DNA of 64,000 bases from Sulfurimonas sp. endosymbiont of Alviniconcha boucheti (GCA_021766785.1 JAICBP010000083.1:168369-232368); one strand, 5' to 3'. Counted from the stretch's first letter, positions 20,166 through 30,290 are shown. Program-made: numbers and translations. The notes: generated from the sequence alone by a model not told the origin.

Positions 20166-20851
20166 GTAATGGTTTACTAGCAAAAATGTTTATAGAGTAT
20201 CAAGAAGACCCATCTCTTATTATATTTGCCTCTGGCGTTTCAAATTCAAGTGATACAAGCCAAGTAAACTTTGATAGAGAAAAAAAGTTACTAACAAAAA
20301 CTATTACAGAAAATAAGGCAAAGAAAATTGTATATTTTAGTAGCTGTGATGTTATTTATGCAAATAAAATAAATATACCATACTATTTTCATAAGATAGA
20401 GATGGAAAAAATTATTCAAACTCATGCACAGCAATACCATATTTTTAGACTTCCTCAAATAATTGGTTATTCAGAAAATAGAAATTCGTTACTAAATTTT
20501 TTTATAGAGTCAATAAAATCACAAACAGAAATAAAGATATTTAAAAATGCATATAAAAGTTTAATAGATATAGATGATATATATAATATTTCAAGGTATC
20601 TTATAAATAACAAAAATAGTACTAATAAGATAATTAATATTTTTAATCCGAATTTTTATAGTGTACAAAATATACTATACACGATAGAAAAACTTTTAAA
20701 GAAAGAAGCTAAAGTTGTACTTTTAGAACAGGGATTTAAACCAGATTATTTGTATAGTGAATTATTACAAGAGACAAATGTGACTTTTGATGAGGGGTAT
20801 CTAAAAAGATCTATTTTCAAACATTACAAACAGAAGTTGGAGGAAAATTAA
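20156..20851 (+). CDS. Divergent SDR/NAD-dependent epimerase-dehydratase family protein
   Basis: The 231-aa protein begins with a Gly-rich [11 protein letters not shown] motif and has the [20 protein letters not shown] segment, a degenerate SDR active site (S..Y..K pattern). [14 protein letters not shown] resembles the late region of extended SDRs. It is short for the family (extended SDRs have about 300 residues), and the first strand is reduced. It probably acts on a nucleotide sugar made with RmlA/RmlB, perhaps as a reductase; no specific reaction can be assigned. It starts within the end of the WecF-like gene. Confidence 0.68.
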   Translation: MLLGNGLLAKMFIEYQEDPSLIIFASGVSNSSDTSQVNFDREKKLLTKTITENKAKKIVYFSSCDVIYANKINIPYYFHKIEMEKIIQTHAQQYHIFRLPQIIGYSENRNSLLNFFIESIKSQTEIKIFKNAYKSLIDIDDIYNISRYLINNKNSTNKIINIFNPNFYSVQNILYTIEKLLKKEAKVVLLEQGFKPDYLYSELLQETNVTFDEGYLKRSIFKHYKQKLEEN

Positions 20852-20852
20852 A

Positions 20853-21716
20853 ATGAAAGGTATAATCTTAGCAGGTGGAAGTGGGACAAGGCTTTATCCT
20901 GTAACGAAAAGTATAAGTAAACAGTTACTACCCATATATGATAAACCGATGATATATTACCCGTTATCAGTTTTAATGTTAGCAGGGATTAAAGAGATTC
21001 TCATTATTTCAACACCTCAAGATATAGGAAAGTTTGAAGAGCTTTTGGGTAATGGCAGTGACTGGGGGATAAAGCTAGAGTATAAAGTACAACCTTCTCC
21101 AGATGGACTTGCTCAAGCTTTTATACTTGGTGAAGAGTTTATAGGTGATGATAGTGTTGCTCTTGTTCTTGGGGATAATATCTTTTATGGGCATGGTTTT
21201 ACACCACTTCTTAAAAATGCTGCTAAAGTAAAAGATGGTGCTGTAGTCTTTGGCTATCAAGTAAAAGATCCTCAGCGTTTTGGTGTGGTAGAGTTTGATG
21301 CAAATAAAAAAGCTATAAGTATAGAAGAGAAACCAATATCCCCAAAGTCTAACTTCGCAGTAACTGGACTATACTTTTATGATAATGATGTAATTGAGAT
21401 AGCAAAAAATGTAAAGCCATCACACCGTGGAGAGCTTGAGATAACCTCTATAAATGAAGAGTATCTAAAAAGAGATACACTCCGAGTAGAACTACTAGGT
21501 CGAGGATTTGCTTGGTTAGATACAGGAACACATGATAGCCTTTTAGAAGCTGGACAATTTGTACAGACTATAGAACATAGACAAGGGTATAAAATAGCTT
21601 GTCTTGAAGAGATAGCTTATAACAATGGCTGGATAGATAAGGAAAAAGTCTTAGAAATAGCTAAACCATTAAGTAAAAATGGCTATGGAGCATATCTCCA
21701 AGAACTGGTAAAATAG
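20853..21716 (+). CDS. rmlA: Glucose-1-phosphate thymidylyltransferase
   Basis: RmlA joins glucose 1-phosphate and dTTP to dTDP-glucose. The 287-aa protein shows [13 protein letters not shown] (6-18), [16 protein letters not shown], the metal-binding VLGDNIFYG, and the C-terminal [18 protein letters not shown] characteristic of RmlA. It is followed by two tiny membrane-protein genes and then rmlB. No rmlC or rmlD is present in the window, so a rhamnose end product is not supported here. Confidence 0.97.
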   Translation: MKGIILAGGSGTRLYPVTKSISKQLLPIYDKPMIYYPLSVLMLAGIKEILIISTPQDIGKFEELLGNGSDWGIKLEYKVQPSPDGLAQAFILGEEFIGDDSVALVLGDNIFYGHGFTPLLKNAAKVKDGAVVFGYQVKDPQRFGVVEFDANKKAISIEEKPISPKSNFAVTGLYFYDNDVIEIAKNVKPSHRGELEITSINEEYLKRDTLRVELLGRGFAWLDTGTHDSLLEAGQFVQTIEHRQGYKIACLEEIAYNNGWIDKEKVLEIAKPLSKNGYGAYLQELVK

Positions 21717-21717
21717 C

Positions 21718-21933
21718 ATGGCAAAGATAGATGAAATAAAAGAACTTATAAGTTTTTTAAAAGCAATATTTATAATATCGATAGTAATTATGTCTTCTTT
21801 AATTGCTTATTTGTATGAAAGAGAAGTATCAGGTAATTATTTAGTATTATTTGCTCTTTTTATTGATATAATTTTTATGTTGTTTCTGTTAAATAAAATT
21901 TTAAAAGAGATAAAAAGTTTAAAGGATTTATGA
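21718..21933 (+). CDS. Small two-helix membrane protein
   Basis: This 71-aa protein of unknown function has a charged N-terminus (MAKIDEIKELISFLK), a first hydrophobic segment (about 16-33), a short polar loop (YEREVSGN), a second hydrophobic segment (about 41-58) and a basic tail (LKEIKSLKDL). It is in the same operon as rmlA (1-bp gap) and its stop overlaps the start of a second tiny gene by 4 bp. Similar small inner-membrane proteins seem to recur in this phylum, but no role is known to me. Confidence 0.75.
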   Translation: MAKIDEIKELISFLKAIFIISIVIMSSLIAYLYEREVSGNYLVLFALFIDIIFMLFLLNKILKEIKSLKDL

Positions 21934-22019
21934 TGAATGCATTTGATATTGGATTGATTATGGGAATTTTAGCGATGGCTTATATAACTTATACAGTTAT
22001 AAAGTTTGAGATAAATTAA
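21930..22019 (+). CDS. 29-aa single-pass membrane peptide
   Basis: ATG at 21930 overlaps the previous stop (ATGA) and the frame ends in TAA at 22017-22019, overlapping the ATG of rmlB (TAATG). The peptide MMNAFDIGLIMGILAMAYIT... has one hydrophobic segment of about 20 residues and a short tail ending FEIN. The double coupling on both sides supports real translation. Function unknown; a partner of the preceding 71-aa membrane protein is the simplest guess. Confidence 0.6.
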   Translation: MMNAFDIGLIMGILAMAYITYTVIKFEIN

Positions 22020-23026
22020 TGCAAAACATACTCTTAACAGGAACAGCAGGTTTCATAGGCTCGAACTTTGTACCATACTTTTTAGAGAAGTATCCGGAGT
22101 ACAGCTTAATCAACTTAGACTTATTAACATATGCCGGAAATCTTGAGAACCTAAAAGAGTGTGAATCTAATCAGAGATATAAGTTTATAAAAGGTGATAT
22201 CTGTAACCGTGAATTGGTAGAGTTTATATTTACTGAGTATGATATTAATGGAGTTATTCACTTTGCTGCAGAGTCTCATGTAGATAATAGTATTAAAAAC
22301 CCTGGTGTGTTTATAGAGACTAATGTAAATGGCACTTTTACACTACTAGATGTTGCTTATAAATACTGGATGAATAAACCATTTGAGTATAAAAAAGAGT
22401 ATGACAAATGTAGGTTTCATCATATAAGTACTGATGAAGTGTATGGAACTCTCAATGAGACTGATCTCTTCACAGAAGAGACACCTTATTCTCCTAACTC
22501 TCCCTACTCGGCATCAAAAGCTTCTAGCGATATGATAGTACGTTCATACCAAGAGACATACGGACTAAACACAGTCATAACAAACTGTTCAAACAACTAC
22601 GGTCCAAAACAACATGATGAGAAACTTATCCCTACTATCATCAGAAAATGTTTAGCAGGTGAAAGTATTCCAATTTATGGTGATGGTAAAAACATTAGAG
22701 ACTGGTTATATGTACTTGACCACTGTAAAGGTATTGACCTAGTATATCACAGAGGTAAAGAAGGAAATGTTTATAATATAGGTGGAAGAAATGAGAGAAC
22801 AAATCTTCAAATAGTAGATGCGATCACAACTATACTTGATAAGAAAGTTCCTAAAGAAAAATCCTATAAAGAACTCATAACTTTTGTAGAAGATAGAGCT
22901 GGGCACGATAGACGTTATGCTATAGATGCGACAAAGTTAGAGAATGAACTTGGCTGGAAAGCTGATGAGAATTTTGATAGTGGGATAGTTAAAACTGTTG
23001 AGTGGTATTTGGAAAGACTAGCTTGA
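22019..23026 (+). CDS. rmlB: dTDP-glucose 4,6-dehydratase
   Basis: RmlB makes dTDP-4-keto-6-deoxyglucose from dTDP-glucose with bound NAD. The 335-aa extended SDR has LTGTAGFIGSNF near residues 5-16, the HFAAESHVDNSI motif, the catalytic region HHISTDEVYGTL and YSASKAS (Tyr-x3-Lys). The product is the precursor of several 6-deoxy sugars, including the Fuc4NAc that the WecF-like protein would transfer. Confidence 0.97.
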   Translation: MQNILLTGTAGFIGSNFVPYFLEKYPEYSLINLDLLTYAGNLENLKECESNQRYKFIKGDICNRELVEFIFTEYDINGVIHFAAESHVDNSIKNPGVFIETNVNGTFTLLDVAYKYWMNKPFEYKKEYDKCRFHHISTDEVYGTLNETDLFTEETPYSPNSPYSASKASSDMIVRSYQETYGLNTVITNCSNNYGPKQHDEKLIPTIIRKCLAGESIPIYGDGKNIRDWLYVLDHCKGIDLVYHRGKEGNVYNIGGRNERTNLQIVDAITTILDKKVPKEKSYKELITFVEDRAGHDRRYAIDATKLENELGWKADENFDSGIVKTVEWYLERLA

Positions 23027-24228
23027 TAAAGCAGAGACAATTAAGCTCTTTTGTTGAGCATATAATACTTATTGGATTACTTGGTACTATAATGTTACCT
23101 CAGATTCATATAGGAATAGGCATTAGTTTAATTACCCCAATGAGTTTTATTTTAATTAGGGTGTTACTATTAAATTATAGATATGTATCGATTAATAAAT
23201 TTGTCATAATCTATTCTTTTATTCTTTTTGTTATGTTTTGTGCAATAGTAAATTCTTATCTAGTACTAAATATTGAAGAAACATACAGAGACTATATGGA
23301 GTTATTTAGGTATATGCAAATTTTGCCCTATTTACTAGTGATAAATTTGATCAATTATGAGACATTTAACAAAAAATTAAAAATATATATGATGGTTTCG
23401 GTTTTATTTATTTTGCTAATTGTTTTTTTAGAAGTCACAAACATTGCAAACACAGCATATTATATAGGCATGGTATATGCAGGTTCTCTTCATACGGCTA
23501 GCATGCTTGATGCAACTAGAAGAATTATTGCTACAGGTTCTGATCCAAATGTAGGGGCATTGATTTTAACTTTTTTTATTTTATATTTTGCTACAAGAGA
23601 TAGACTTGATATAGCAAAGAAAATAGTATTGATTCTGCTTTTTAGTAGTTTATTGTTAACTCAGAGTAGAACTCTGTTGATTGGTTTAGTTACATCTTAT
23701 ATTATATATATATTATTGATCTCCAAATACCATTTAGTGGTAAAGGCTATATTTATTTTAGGCGCTCTTTTTAGTATTATCTTATTTATTTATATATTCA
23801 ATCTTAATTATATAATTTTAGGGTTTCAAATGGCTTTAGAAGGAGAAAATCATAGTTTAAATGTTAGATTAATGAATGCAGTTATGGGATATGAACGCTT
23901 CATTGAATCACCATACCTTGGATGGGGACCAAGTAAAGCTATATTTAGTACGATTATAGATAGTGAATATGTACTAATTATGCAAAGATATGGGTTATTA
24001 GGAATAGGTATGTATCTTATCCTATTGAGTTCCATATTTCATTTTTCTTATAAGCTCTTAGGTATTTCAGAAAATGCTGTATGGCTATTTTTATTTACGA
24101 TTGTAGGATTGTTTATGATGCTGACAAATAATTTCTTTTCAGGGTATCAAACAAATAGTATGATATTTTTATTACTTATTTTGAATCTAAGTTTAGTAAA
24201 AAATTTAAAGGAAAATAATGCAAACTAA
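23023..24228 (+). CDS. O-antigen polymerase/ligase family membrane protein (Wzy-like)
   Basis: The 401-aa protein is hydrophobic with about 10-12 transmembrane segments. A larger loop region (about 280-315: [30 protein letters not shown]) recalls the R-containing periplasmic loop of Wzy_C-type proteins, and QSRT near residue 208 is also typical. It probably polymerises repeat units in the periplasm, with the flippase at 16494. TTG at 23023, overlapping the rmlB stop, is chosen; an in-frame GTG at 23002 is possible. A WaaL-type ligase role cannot be excluded. Confidence 0.8.
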   Translation: MIKQRQLSSFVEHIILIGLLGTIMLPQIHIGIGISLITPMSFILIRVLLLNYRYVSINKFVIIYSFILFVMFCAIVNSYLVLNIEETYRDYMELFRYMQILPYLLVINLINYETFNKKLKIYMMVSVLFILLIVFLEVTNIANTAYYIGMVYAGSLHTASMLDATRRIIATGSDPNVGALILTFFILYFATRDRLDIAKKIVLILLFSSLLLTQSRTLLIGLVTSYIIYILLISKYHLVVKAIFILGALFSIILFIYIFNLNYIILGFQMALEGENHSLNVRLMNAVMGYERFIESPYLGWGPSKAIFSTIIDSEYVLIMQRYGLLGIGMYLILLSSIFHFSYKLLGISENAVWLFLFTIVGLFMMLTNNFFSGYQTNSMIFLLLILNLSLVKNLKENNAN

Positions 24229-25327
24229 AATAGCCCACCTAACATCAGCACACCCAAGGTACGATACTCGTATATTTTTAAAAATGTGTAGTTCATTAGC
24301 TACATGTGTGAATTACGAAGTATCTTTGGTAGTTGCAGATGGAAAAGGGGATGAAGCTAAAAATGATGTAAATATCATAGATATTGGTGCTAAAACTGGT
24401 GGTCGTATATCTCGTATGACTACGACAGTAAAAAAAGTATTTGAAAAAGCTAAAGAGTTAGATAGCGATATCTATCATCTTCATGACCCTGAACTTATAC
24501 CTATAGGCTTGAAACTCAAAAAGATGGGTAAAAAAATCATCTTTGACGCCCATGAAGATCTGCCAAAACAACTTCTAGGAAAACCATATCTAAATAAGTT
24601 TTTACTTACAGTACTCTCAAAAACTGTAGCTATCTATGAAAACTATACTTGTAAAAAGTTTGATGCGATGATCACGGCAACACCATTTATAAGAGATAAG
24701 TTTTTAAAGATAAATAAAAATAGTATAGATATAAATAACTTTCCTATTTTGGGAGAACTTTCAAACAGCACTAAATGGGAAGATAAAAAAGATGAAGTTT
24801 GTTATGTAGGTGGTATAGCAAAGATAAGAGGTATAAAAGAGATAGTAACAGCTATGGGCATCACTCAAAATGTAAGGCTCAACCTTGCAGGTGCTTTTAG
24901 TGAAAAAGATGTTGAAAAAGAAGTGAAGAGTTATGACGGGTGGAGCAGTGTGAATGAACTTGGATTTTTAAATCGTACTGAAATAGTAGAAGTATATAAA
25001 AATTCAAAAGCTGGACTTGTGACTCTATACCCTATTATAAACTATATGGATGCTCTTCCTGTCAAAATGTTTGAATACATGGCATCTGGAATACCAGTGA
25101 TTTCATCAAATATAAAATTATGGCAAGATATAGTTGAAGAAGCGAAGTGTGGAATATGTGTAAATCCACTAGAACCTAAAGAGATAGCAGACGCAATAAA
25201 CTTTATAATAACAAATCCACAAGTTGCTCAAGAGATGGGTGAGAATGGAAGAAAAGCAGTTTTAGAAAAGTACAACTGGGGTGTGGAAGAAGAAAAACTG
25301 TTTAGAGTTTATAAGAAATTAATCTAG
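24218..25327 (+). CDS. GT4-family glycosyltransferase
   Basis: The 369-aa protein has two Rossmann-like halves. Notable segments are [21 protein letters not shown] at the acceptor-binding start, [30 protein letters not shown], and the donor-binding EX7E-like region [18 protein letters not shown] near 285-302. It should add a sugar to the growing lipid-linked repeat unit on the cytoplasmic face; donor and linkage are unknown. It overlaps the polymerase gene by 11 bp. Confidence 0.86.
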   Translation: MQTKIAHLTSAHPRYDTRIFLKMCSSLATCVNYEVSLVVADGKGDEAKNDVNIIDIGAKTGGRISRMTTTVKKVFEKAKELDSDIYHLHDPELIPIGLKLKKMGKKIIFDAHEDLPKQLLGKPYLNKFLLTVLSKTVAIYENYTCKKFDAMITATPFIRDKFLKINKNSIDINNFPILGELSNSTKWEDKKDEVCYVGGIAKIRGIKEIVTAMGITQNVRLNLAGAFSEKDVEKEVKSYDGWSSVNELGFLNRTEIVEVYKNSKAGLVTLYPIINYMDALPVKMFEYMASGIPVISSNIKLWQDIVEEAKCGICVNPLEPKEIADAINFIITNPQVAQEMGENGRKAVLEKYNWGVEEEKLFRVYKKLI

Positions 25328-25370
25328 CAAAGTATATACTTAAAGTATAAACTATGAAAAAAGGTATTTT

Positions 25371-25544
25371 ATGATAGCTACAGCAAAAGATTTGAGATTT
25401 AATATTGCTATGTTGTTTGATATGTTGAGTAAGGGTGAAGATATAACCATTACATATAGAGGCAAACCAAAAGCAAAACTCGTAGCAGTAGAAGATGAGA
25501 TAAATGAAAAAGAATCTGATTTGATGTTACAAATTCGAGCTTAG
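25371..25544 (+). CDS. Phd/YefM-type antitoxin, orphan and possibly truncated
   Basis: A 57-codon frame reads MIATAKDLRF, then a Phd-like core with FDMLSKGEDITITYRGKPKA and KLVAVEDE. The N-terminus is typical of Phd/YefM antitoxins, which bind operator DNA and neutralise a RelE/Doc/VapC-type toxin. The usual C-terminal toxin-binding tail is missing: the frame ends at TAG, while a -1 frame continues to 25600 without matching the family clearly. No toxin gene follows; the next gene is a glycosyltransferase. It is likely a relic of a toxin-antitoxin module or a solitary repressor. The start is ATG at 25371. Confidence 0.72.
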   Translation: MIATAKDLRFNIAMLFDMLSKGEDITITYRGKPKAKLVAVEDEINEKESDLMLQIRA

Positions 25545-25602
25545 ATCTCTATGGTGGTGGTAGGGCTAGTGAAAATATTATAAGAGAGTTGATAAATTAT
25601 TA

Positions 25603-26814
25603 ATGAAAAAAAATATTTGGATAATTAATGAGTATGCAGGTTCCCCTTATCATGGCATGGAGTTTCGACATTACTATCTAGGTAAAGAGCTTGTAAAACT
25701 TGGACATAGTGTTACTATTGTGAGTTCTTCGTATTCACATCTTTTTAAAGAGTTGCCAAAAGAGAAAAGAGAGAACTTAGATGGCGTTGATTATCTTTGG
25801 CTAAAGACTTTTACCTATGGTAGCTCTCATGATAAACGCAGGGTTTTGAAATGGTTTTTGTTTATGTTTAAGGTTTTCTTTTTACCACTTTCTTTAAAAA
25901 AACCAGATGTTATAATAGTCTCGCCTATGGCACCCTTTCCAATAGTTCCAGCTTGGTTTCTTAGTAAAATATATGGTGCAAAATTAATATATGAAGTCAA
26001 AGATATATGGCCTTTGAGTTTGATAGAACTTGGTGGGTTTGATGCAAACTATCCCTTCATAAAGGTTATGGCATGGTTTGAAAAGTTTGCTCTTAAAAGA
26101 TCAGATTTCATAGTGTCTAATCTTCAAAACTATGGGCAACATATAAAAGATGATGTAGGAATAGATAGAAATTTTACATGGATAAGTAATGGTGTAGATT
26201 TAGAAGAGTTAAGCCAAATAGAGCCCTTAGAAGAACATCTTAAAGCATCAATCCCAAGAGATAAGTTTATAGTCGGCTATACAGGAACAGTAGGTGTTGC
26301 CAATGCACTAGAGAGTTTTTGTGAGGCAGCTAGAGATTTGCAAGAACATGATGAAATACTCTTTGTGATAGTAGGCGATGGGCAAGAGAAGAAAAATTTA
26401 ATAGAGACTTATGGTAATTTAGATAATATACTATTTATCGATTCCATACACAAAAAACAGGTTCAAAGTGTGTTGGAATTGTTTGATGTTTGTTTTTTGG
26501 GCTGGAATAAAGAAAGTCTATATAAATATGGCACTTCAGCAAATAAAATATTTGACTATATGTACAGCGGTAAGCCAATACTAAATGCTTTTAGTGGTGG
26601 TGGAGATATAGTGAAAATCGCTCAATGTGGAGTCAGTGTAGAAGCACAAAACAGAGATGCAATCAAAAGAGGCATTGTAAAACTGTATGAAATATCTAAA
26701 GAAGATAGAGAACTATTAGGTACAAATGGGAAAAAATATGTGTTAGAACATTTTACATATGAGAAACTAGCAGAGAAATTTAGTCAATTACTTGAAAATA
26801 ATAAAAAGAGATAG
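25603..26814 (+). CDS. GT4-family glycosyltransferase, WbuB-like
   Basis: The 403-aa protein has the N-terminal pattern INEYAGSPYHGMEFRHYYLG of WbuB-like fucosamine/HexNAc transferases, a hydrophobic stretch VIIVSPMAPFPIVPAWFLSKIYGAKL-like region after residue 100, IYEVKDIWPLSL, and the donor site YGTSANKIFDYMYSGKPIL near 310-328. It is probably a cytoplasmic membrane-associated enzyme adding an N-acetylated amino sugar early in repeat-unit assembly. Donor identity is inferred only from resemblance. Confidence 0.84.
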   Translation: MKKNIWIINEYAGSPYHGMEFRHYYLGKELVKLGHSVTIVSSSYSHLFKELPKEKRENLDGVDYLWLKTFTYGSSHDKRRVLKWFLFMFKVFFLPLSLKKPDVIIVSPMAPFPIVPAWFLSKIYGAKLIYEVKDIWPLSLIELGGFDANYPFIKVMAWFEKFALKRSDFIVSNLQNYGQHIKDDVGIDRNFTWISNGVDLEELSQIEPLEEHLKASIPRDKFIVGYTGTVGVANALESFCEAARDLQEHDEILFVIVGDGQEKKNLIETYGNLDNILFIDSIHKKQVQSVLELFDVCFLGWNKESLYKYGTSANKIFDYMYSGKPILNAFSGGGDIVKIAQCGVSVEAQNRDAIKRGIVKLYEISKEDRELLGTNGKKYVLEHFTYEKLAEKFSQLLENNKKR

Positions 26815-26818
26815 AGCG

Positions 26819-27946
26819 TTGCAAATACCATTTCATAAAACCCATACTACCCAAGAAGAGATAGATGCAGTAACAGAGGCGATAAAGTCTGGTTGGCTTA
26901 CAATGGGTCCAAAAGTTGTAAAGTTTGAAGAGAAGTTCAAGGAGTATGTAGGTTCGGATGAAGCAGTGAGTATGAACAGTGCAACTGCTGCTCTTCATCT
27001 AGGGCTCAAAGCAGTTGGTATAAAGCGAGGTGATGAAGTCATCTTACCTACAAATACTTTTGTGGCAACAGCAGAGGTGGTGACTTACTTCGATGCCATA
27101 CCTGTACTGTGTGATATAGAAGAAAATACACACAATATAGATGTTGCTAAGATAGAAGCACTCATTACTGATAAAACACGAGCAATTATTCCAGTACACT
27201 TTGCAGGACAACCTTGTGATATGGATGAACTTTATAAAATAGCTGAGAAATACAATTTAAAAATTGTAGAGGATGCTGCTCATGCTATTCCTAGCTCTTA
27301 TAAAGGCACAATGATAGGAAATCTTGAAAAATCAGATATAACCTGCTTCAGTTTTTATGCTACAAAAACACTTAGTACAGGTGAGGGTGGTATGGCAACA
27401 ACAAATAACTCAGAGTATGCAAAAAATATGAAAATAAATCGCCTTCATGGTATCAGTCGTGATGCTTGGGATAGATACACAACAAAAGGTGCATGGCATT
27501 ATGAAATAGTGGATAATGGTTGTAAATATAATACTACAGATATTAATGCATCAATAGGTCTAGTGCAACTGAAAAAACAGGATATACTTAGAGAAAAGAG
27601 AGCATATATCGCTTCAGTGTATAATGAAGCTTTTAAAACACTTAAAAATGTTCAACTCCCTTTTGTAAAAGATGATAGAGAGACATCATGGCATCTTTAT
27701 GTTATAAAAATAGATAATCGGGATGAAATGATAGAGCGACTCAAAGAAGCAGGTGTAGGGTGTAGTGTTCATTTTATTCCTATCCATAATCATCCTTACT
27801 ATAAAGAGAAATATAACTATAATTATGAAGATTATTCAGTTGCAAACAGAGTATATGAAAAATCACTCTCTCTTCCTATCTATCCAGATATGAGTGAAGA
27901 AGAGATATCATTTGTTGTTAAAAATATTAAGGAAATCATTGCTTAA
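26819..27946 (+). CDS. DegT/DnrJ/EryC1 nucleotide-sugar aminotransferase
   Basis: The 375-aa PLP enzyme has the motifs SGWLTMGPKVVKFEEKF, NSATAALHLGLKAVG, VEDAAHAIPSSY, and SFYATKTLSTGEGG with the Schiff-base lysine. It is likely the 4-aminotransferase acting on the 4-keto-6-deoxy sugar made by the PglF-like dehydratase at 28542, or on the RmlB product for a Fuc4N-type sugar. TTG at 26819, giving LQIPFHKTHTTQEEI, is chosen because it follows the previous stop by 5 bp; the frame also extends to a TTG at 26792. Confidence 0.85.
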   Translation: MQIPFHKTHTTQEEIDAVTEAIKSGWLTMGPKVVKFEEKFKEYVGSDEAVSMNSATAALHLGLKAVGIKRGDEVILPTNTFVATAEVVTYFDAIPVLCDIEENTHNIDVAKIEALITDKTRAIIPVHFAGQPCDMDELYKIAEKYNLKIVEDAAHAIPSSYKGTMIGNLEKSDITCFSFYATKTLSTGEGGMATTNNSEYAKNMKINRLHGISRDAWDRYTTKGAWHYEIVDNGCKYNTTDINASIGLVQLKKQDILREKRAYIASVYNEAFKTLKNVQLPFVKDDRETSWHLYVIKIDNRDEMIERLKEAGVGCSVHFIPIHNHPYYKEKYNYNYEDYSVANRVYEKSLSLPIYPDMSEEEISFVVKNIKEIIA

Positions 27947-28545
27947 TGTATAGAACTTTTGGAAAAAGATTATTTGATATTATAGCAACTACAATTGGTA
28001 TGCTTTTGTTAGCTCCGGTTATGCTTATTATTATTCTTTGGATAAAGTTCAGCTCCGAGGGTCCTCTCCTCTATGTTCAAAAACGAGTAGGAAAAAATTT
28101 TAAAGAGTTTGATCTATATAAATTTAGATCTATGGTAGTTGATGCTGATAGAAATGGACCTAGTGTTACAAGTGGGGATGATAGTCGTATTACCAAAGTG
28201 GGTAAAATTATACGTCACACAAAGATAGATGAACTTCCGCAACTGTTCAATGTCCTTAAAGGAGATATGTCTCTTGTAGGACCTAGACCAGAGGTGATGA
28301 AGTTTGTTTCTCAAAAAAAAGAGAGTTATGTAAAAGTTCTTAGTGTAAAGCCAGGCATAACAGATACTGCAGCCATAGAGTTTCGTGATGAAGAGAGTAT
28401 AATGGAGCAGTATGATGATAAGGAAGAAGCATATATTAAATATGTATTGCCTCAGAAAATAAAGTTGTATTATATGTATATAGAGAATATTACATTTGTA
28501 AATGATGTAAGGTTAATACTGCAAACACTAAAGGTGATAAAATGA
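27946..28545 (+). CDS. Initiating phosphoglycosyl transferase (PglC/WecP-like small type)
   Basis: The 199-aa protein is a minimal monotopic sugar transferase. It has one N-terminal hydrophobic segment (about 12-34), then the bacterial sugar transferase domain with KRVGKNFKEFDLYKFRSM, HTKIDELPQL (Asp-Glu dyad), and GDMSLVGPRPE. It transfers a sugar-1-phosphate from a UDP-sugar to undecaprenyl phosphate at the inner membrane, starting repeat-unit synthesis. Its gene overlaps the next gene (PglF-like) by 4 bp, so UDP-bacillosamine- or QuiNAc-type donors are plausible. Confidence 0.92.
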   Translation: MYRTFGKRLFDIIATTIGMLLLAPVMLIIILWIKFSSEGPLLYVQKRVGKNFKEFDLYKFRSMVVDADRNGPSVTSGDDSRITKVGKIIRHTKIDELPQLFNVLKGDMSLVGPRPEVMKFVSQKKESYVKVLSVKPGITDTAAIEFRDEESIMEQYDDKEEAYIKYVLPQKIKLYYMYIENITFVNDVRLILQTLKVIK

Positions 28546-30290
28546 ATATTGACAAACGCCTACTAAACATACTAGTCATCATATTGTTAACATTTAGTAC
28601 CTTCTGGTGGACATTTTTTATCTTCCATCTTCCTTTTGACCTCCATGCTATCTTAGTGGTTCTTTTTGTTCGTGTTCTTGCATCATTTATCATACTCAAG
28701 GACTATTCACTCGCTTGGAGTAAGGTAACACAGAAGACATTTTTGATGAAGAGTATAGTGTATGGGAGTGCTTTTGTGGTCTATTTACCTATACTATATG
28801 GTGAAGTTTGGATCTATTTTTTAATTTCTGAACTCTTTATATATCTTTTTTCTATAAACTTTTCCATGTATCTTTACTACTATTATATTAACAGAAGTCA
28901 AGTGCAAAAGACTAAAACAGTTGTTATTTATGGTGCTGGAAAGGCAGGGATAAAACTAGATTCTGAGTTTAAAAATACGGAGTATAAAGTAAAATATTTT
29001 TGTGATGATAATGCAATTTTACATGGGAGGAGTATAGATGCTATCTCTATCCTCTCTAAACGGCAGCTTTTAAAAAAGGCAACACAAACAAAATATGATC
29101 TTCTTGTAATCGCTATGCCGAGTGCGGAGAAAAGAGTTATATCTGAACTCTACAACGAACTGCATCCTCATTTTGAGCAGATAAAAGTGCTTCCTACTTT
29201 AGAGAACATCCTTCAAGATAAAAAGTTCAGTGCACAACTCAAAGATATATCAGTAGAGGATCTCCTCTCTCGCTATCCAGCAGATTTAGATAAAAAAAAG
29301 ATCTCCTCTTTTATACATGGAAAAACTATTCTTATAACTGGTGCAGGTGGAAGTATAGGAAGTGAGATAGTTCGCCAGTGCATCAAGTATCAAGCAGTAA
29401 AACTTATTTTAGTTGATCATAGTGAGTTTAATCTTTATGAGATTGAGCAAGAGGTGAATACTGAAAATGTAGTTCCAGTTATGCAGAGTGTAAATAATAA
29501 ACTTGATATACAAAAAACATTACAACTCTATAAACCAGAGATAGTGATCCATGCCGCCGCATATAAACATGTGCCACTAGTAGAAGCAAATATCGCAGAA
29601 GCGATTAAAAACAATGTGCTGGGAACGAAAAATGTTATAGACTGTGCCATAGAGAGTGGCGTTCAAAAAGTTGTACTTATCTCAACAGACAAGGCAGTAC
29701 GCCCTACAAATGTCATGGGAACAACAAAGCGTATCTGTGAACTTTATGCACAAAATAGCAATGGTCAAGGTACTGATATTGTAGCCGTACGTTTTGGGAA
29801 TGTACTTGGCTCAAGTGGTAGTGTTATACCTAAGTTCAAAAAGCAGATAGCAGAGGGTAAAAACATTACTGTAACTCATCCTGAAATTACAAGATATTTT
29901 ATGCTTATCCCTGAGGCATGTGAGCTAGTACTTCAAGCTGGTGCTATAGGTACTGGTGGTGAGATTTTTATACTTGATATGGGAGAACCTATAAAAATAG
30001 TAGATCTAGCTAAAAAGATGATTGAGCTTAGTGGAAACGCCAATATAGAGATAGAGTTTAGTGGTTTACGCCCTGGAGAAAAGCTCTATGAAGAGTTACT
30101 TATAGATGAGACTAACTATACAACAGAGTATGACTCCATAACAGTTGCAAAACCAACACCTTACGAGCTCAATAAGCTCAACAAAGATATAGAAGAGTTA
30201 TTAAGCTGTGAAGATAAGCTCAAGAAATTAAAAGAGATAGTCCCAGAGTTTAATCATCAATTAAACAATTCTCAAAGGAAAACTATATGA
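28542..30290 (+). CDS. pglF: Membrane-bound UDP-GlcNAc 4,6-dehydratase, PglF/WbpM-like
   Basis: The 582-aa protein has about four N-terminal transmembrane segments, a CoA-binding-like Rossmann domain (VVIYGAGKAG near 125), and a C-terminal SDR domain with TGAGGSIGSE (266-275), HAAAYKHVPLVE, and the active-site segment ISTDKAVRPTNVMGTTKR. It should convert UDP-GlcNAc to the UDP-4-keto-6-deoxy sugar, feeding the DegT aminotransferase and the small phosphoglycosyl transferase next to it. It is the last sugar gene of the locus. Whether it retains or inverts C5 cannot be read directly. Confidence 0.92.
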   Translation: MNIDKRLLNILVIILLTFSTFWWTFFIFHLPFDLHAILVVLFVRVLASFIILKDYSLAWSKVTQKTFLMKSIVYGSAFVVYLPILYGEVWIYFLISELFIYLFSINFSMYLYYYYINRSQVQKTKTVVIYGAGKAGIKLDSEFKNTEYKVKYFCDDNAILHGRSIDAISILSKRQLLKKATQTKYDLLVIAMPSAEKRVISELYNELHPHFEQIKVLPTLENILQDKKFSAQLKDISVEDLLSRYPADLDKKKISSFIHGKTILITGAGGSIGSEIVRQCIKYQAVKLILVDHSEFNLYEIEQEVNTENVVPVMQSVNNKLDIQKTLQLYKPEIVIHAAAYKHVPLVEANIAEAIKNNVLGTKNVIDCAIESGVQKVVLISTDKAVRPTNVMGTTKRICELYAQNSNGQGTDIVAVRFGNVLGSSGSVIPKFKKQIAEGKNITVTHPEITRYFMLIPEACELVLQAGAIGTGGEIFILDMGEPIKIVDLAKKMIELSGNANIEIEFSGLRPGEKLYEELLIDETNYTTEYDSITVAKPTPYELNKLNKDIEELLSCEDKLKKLKEIVPEFNHQLNNSQRKTI

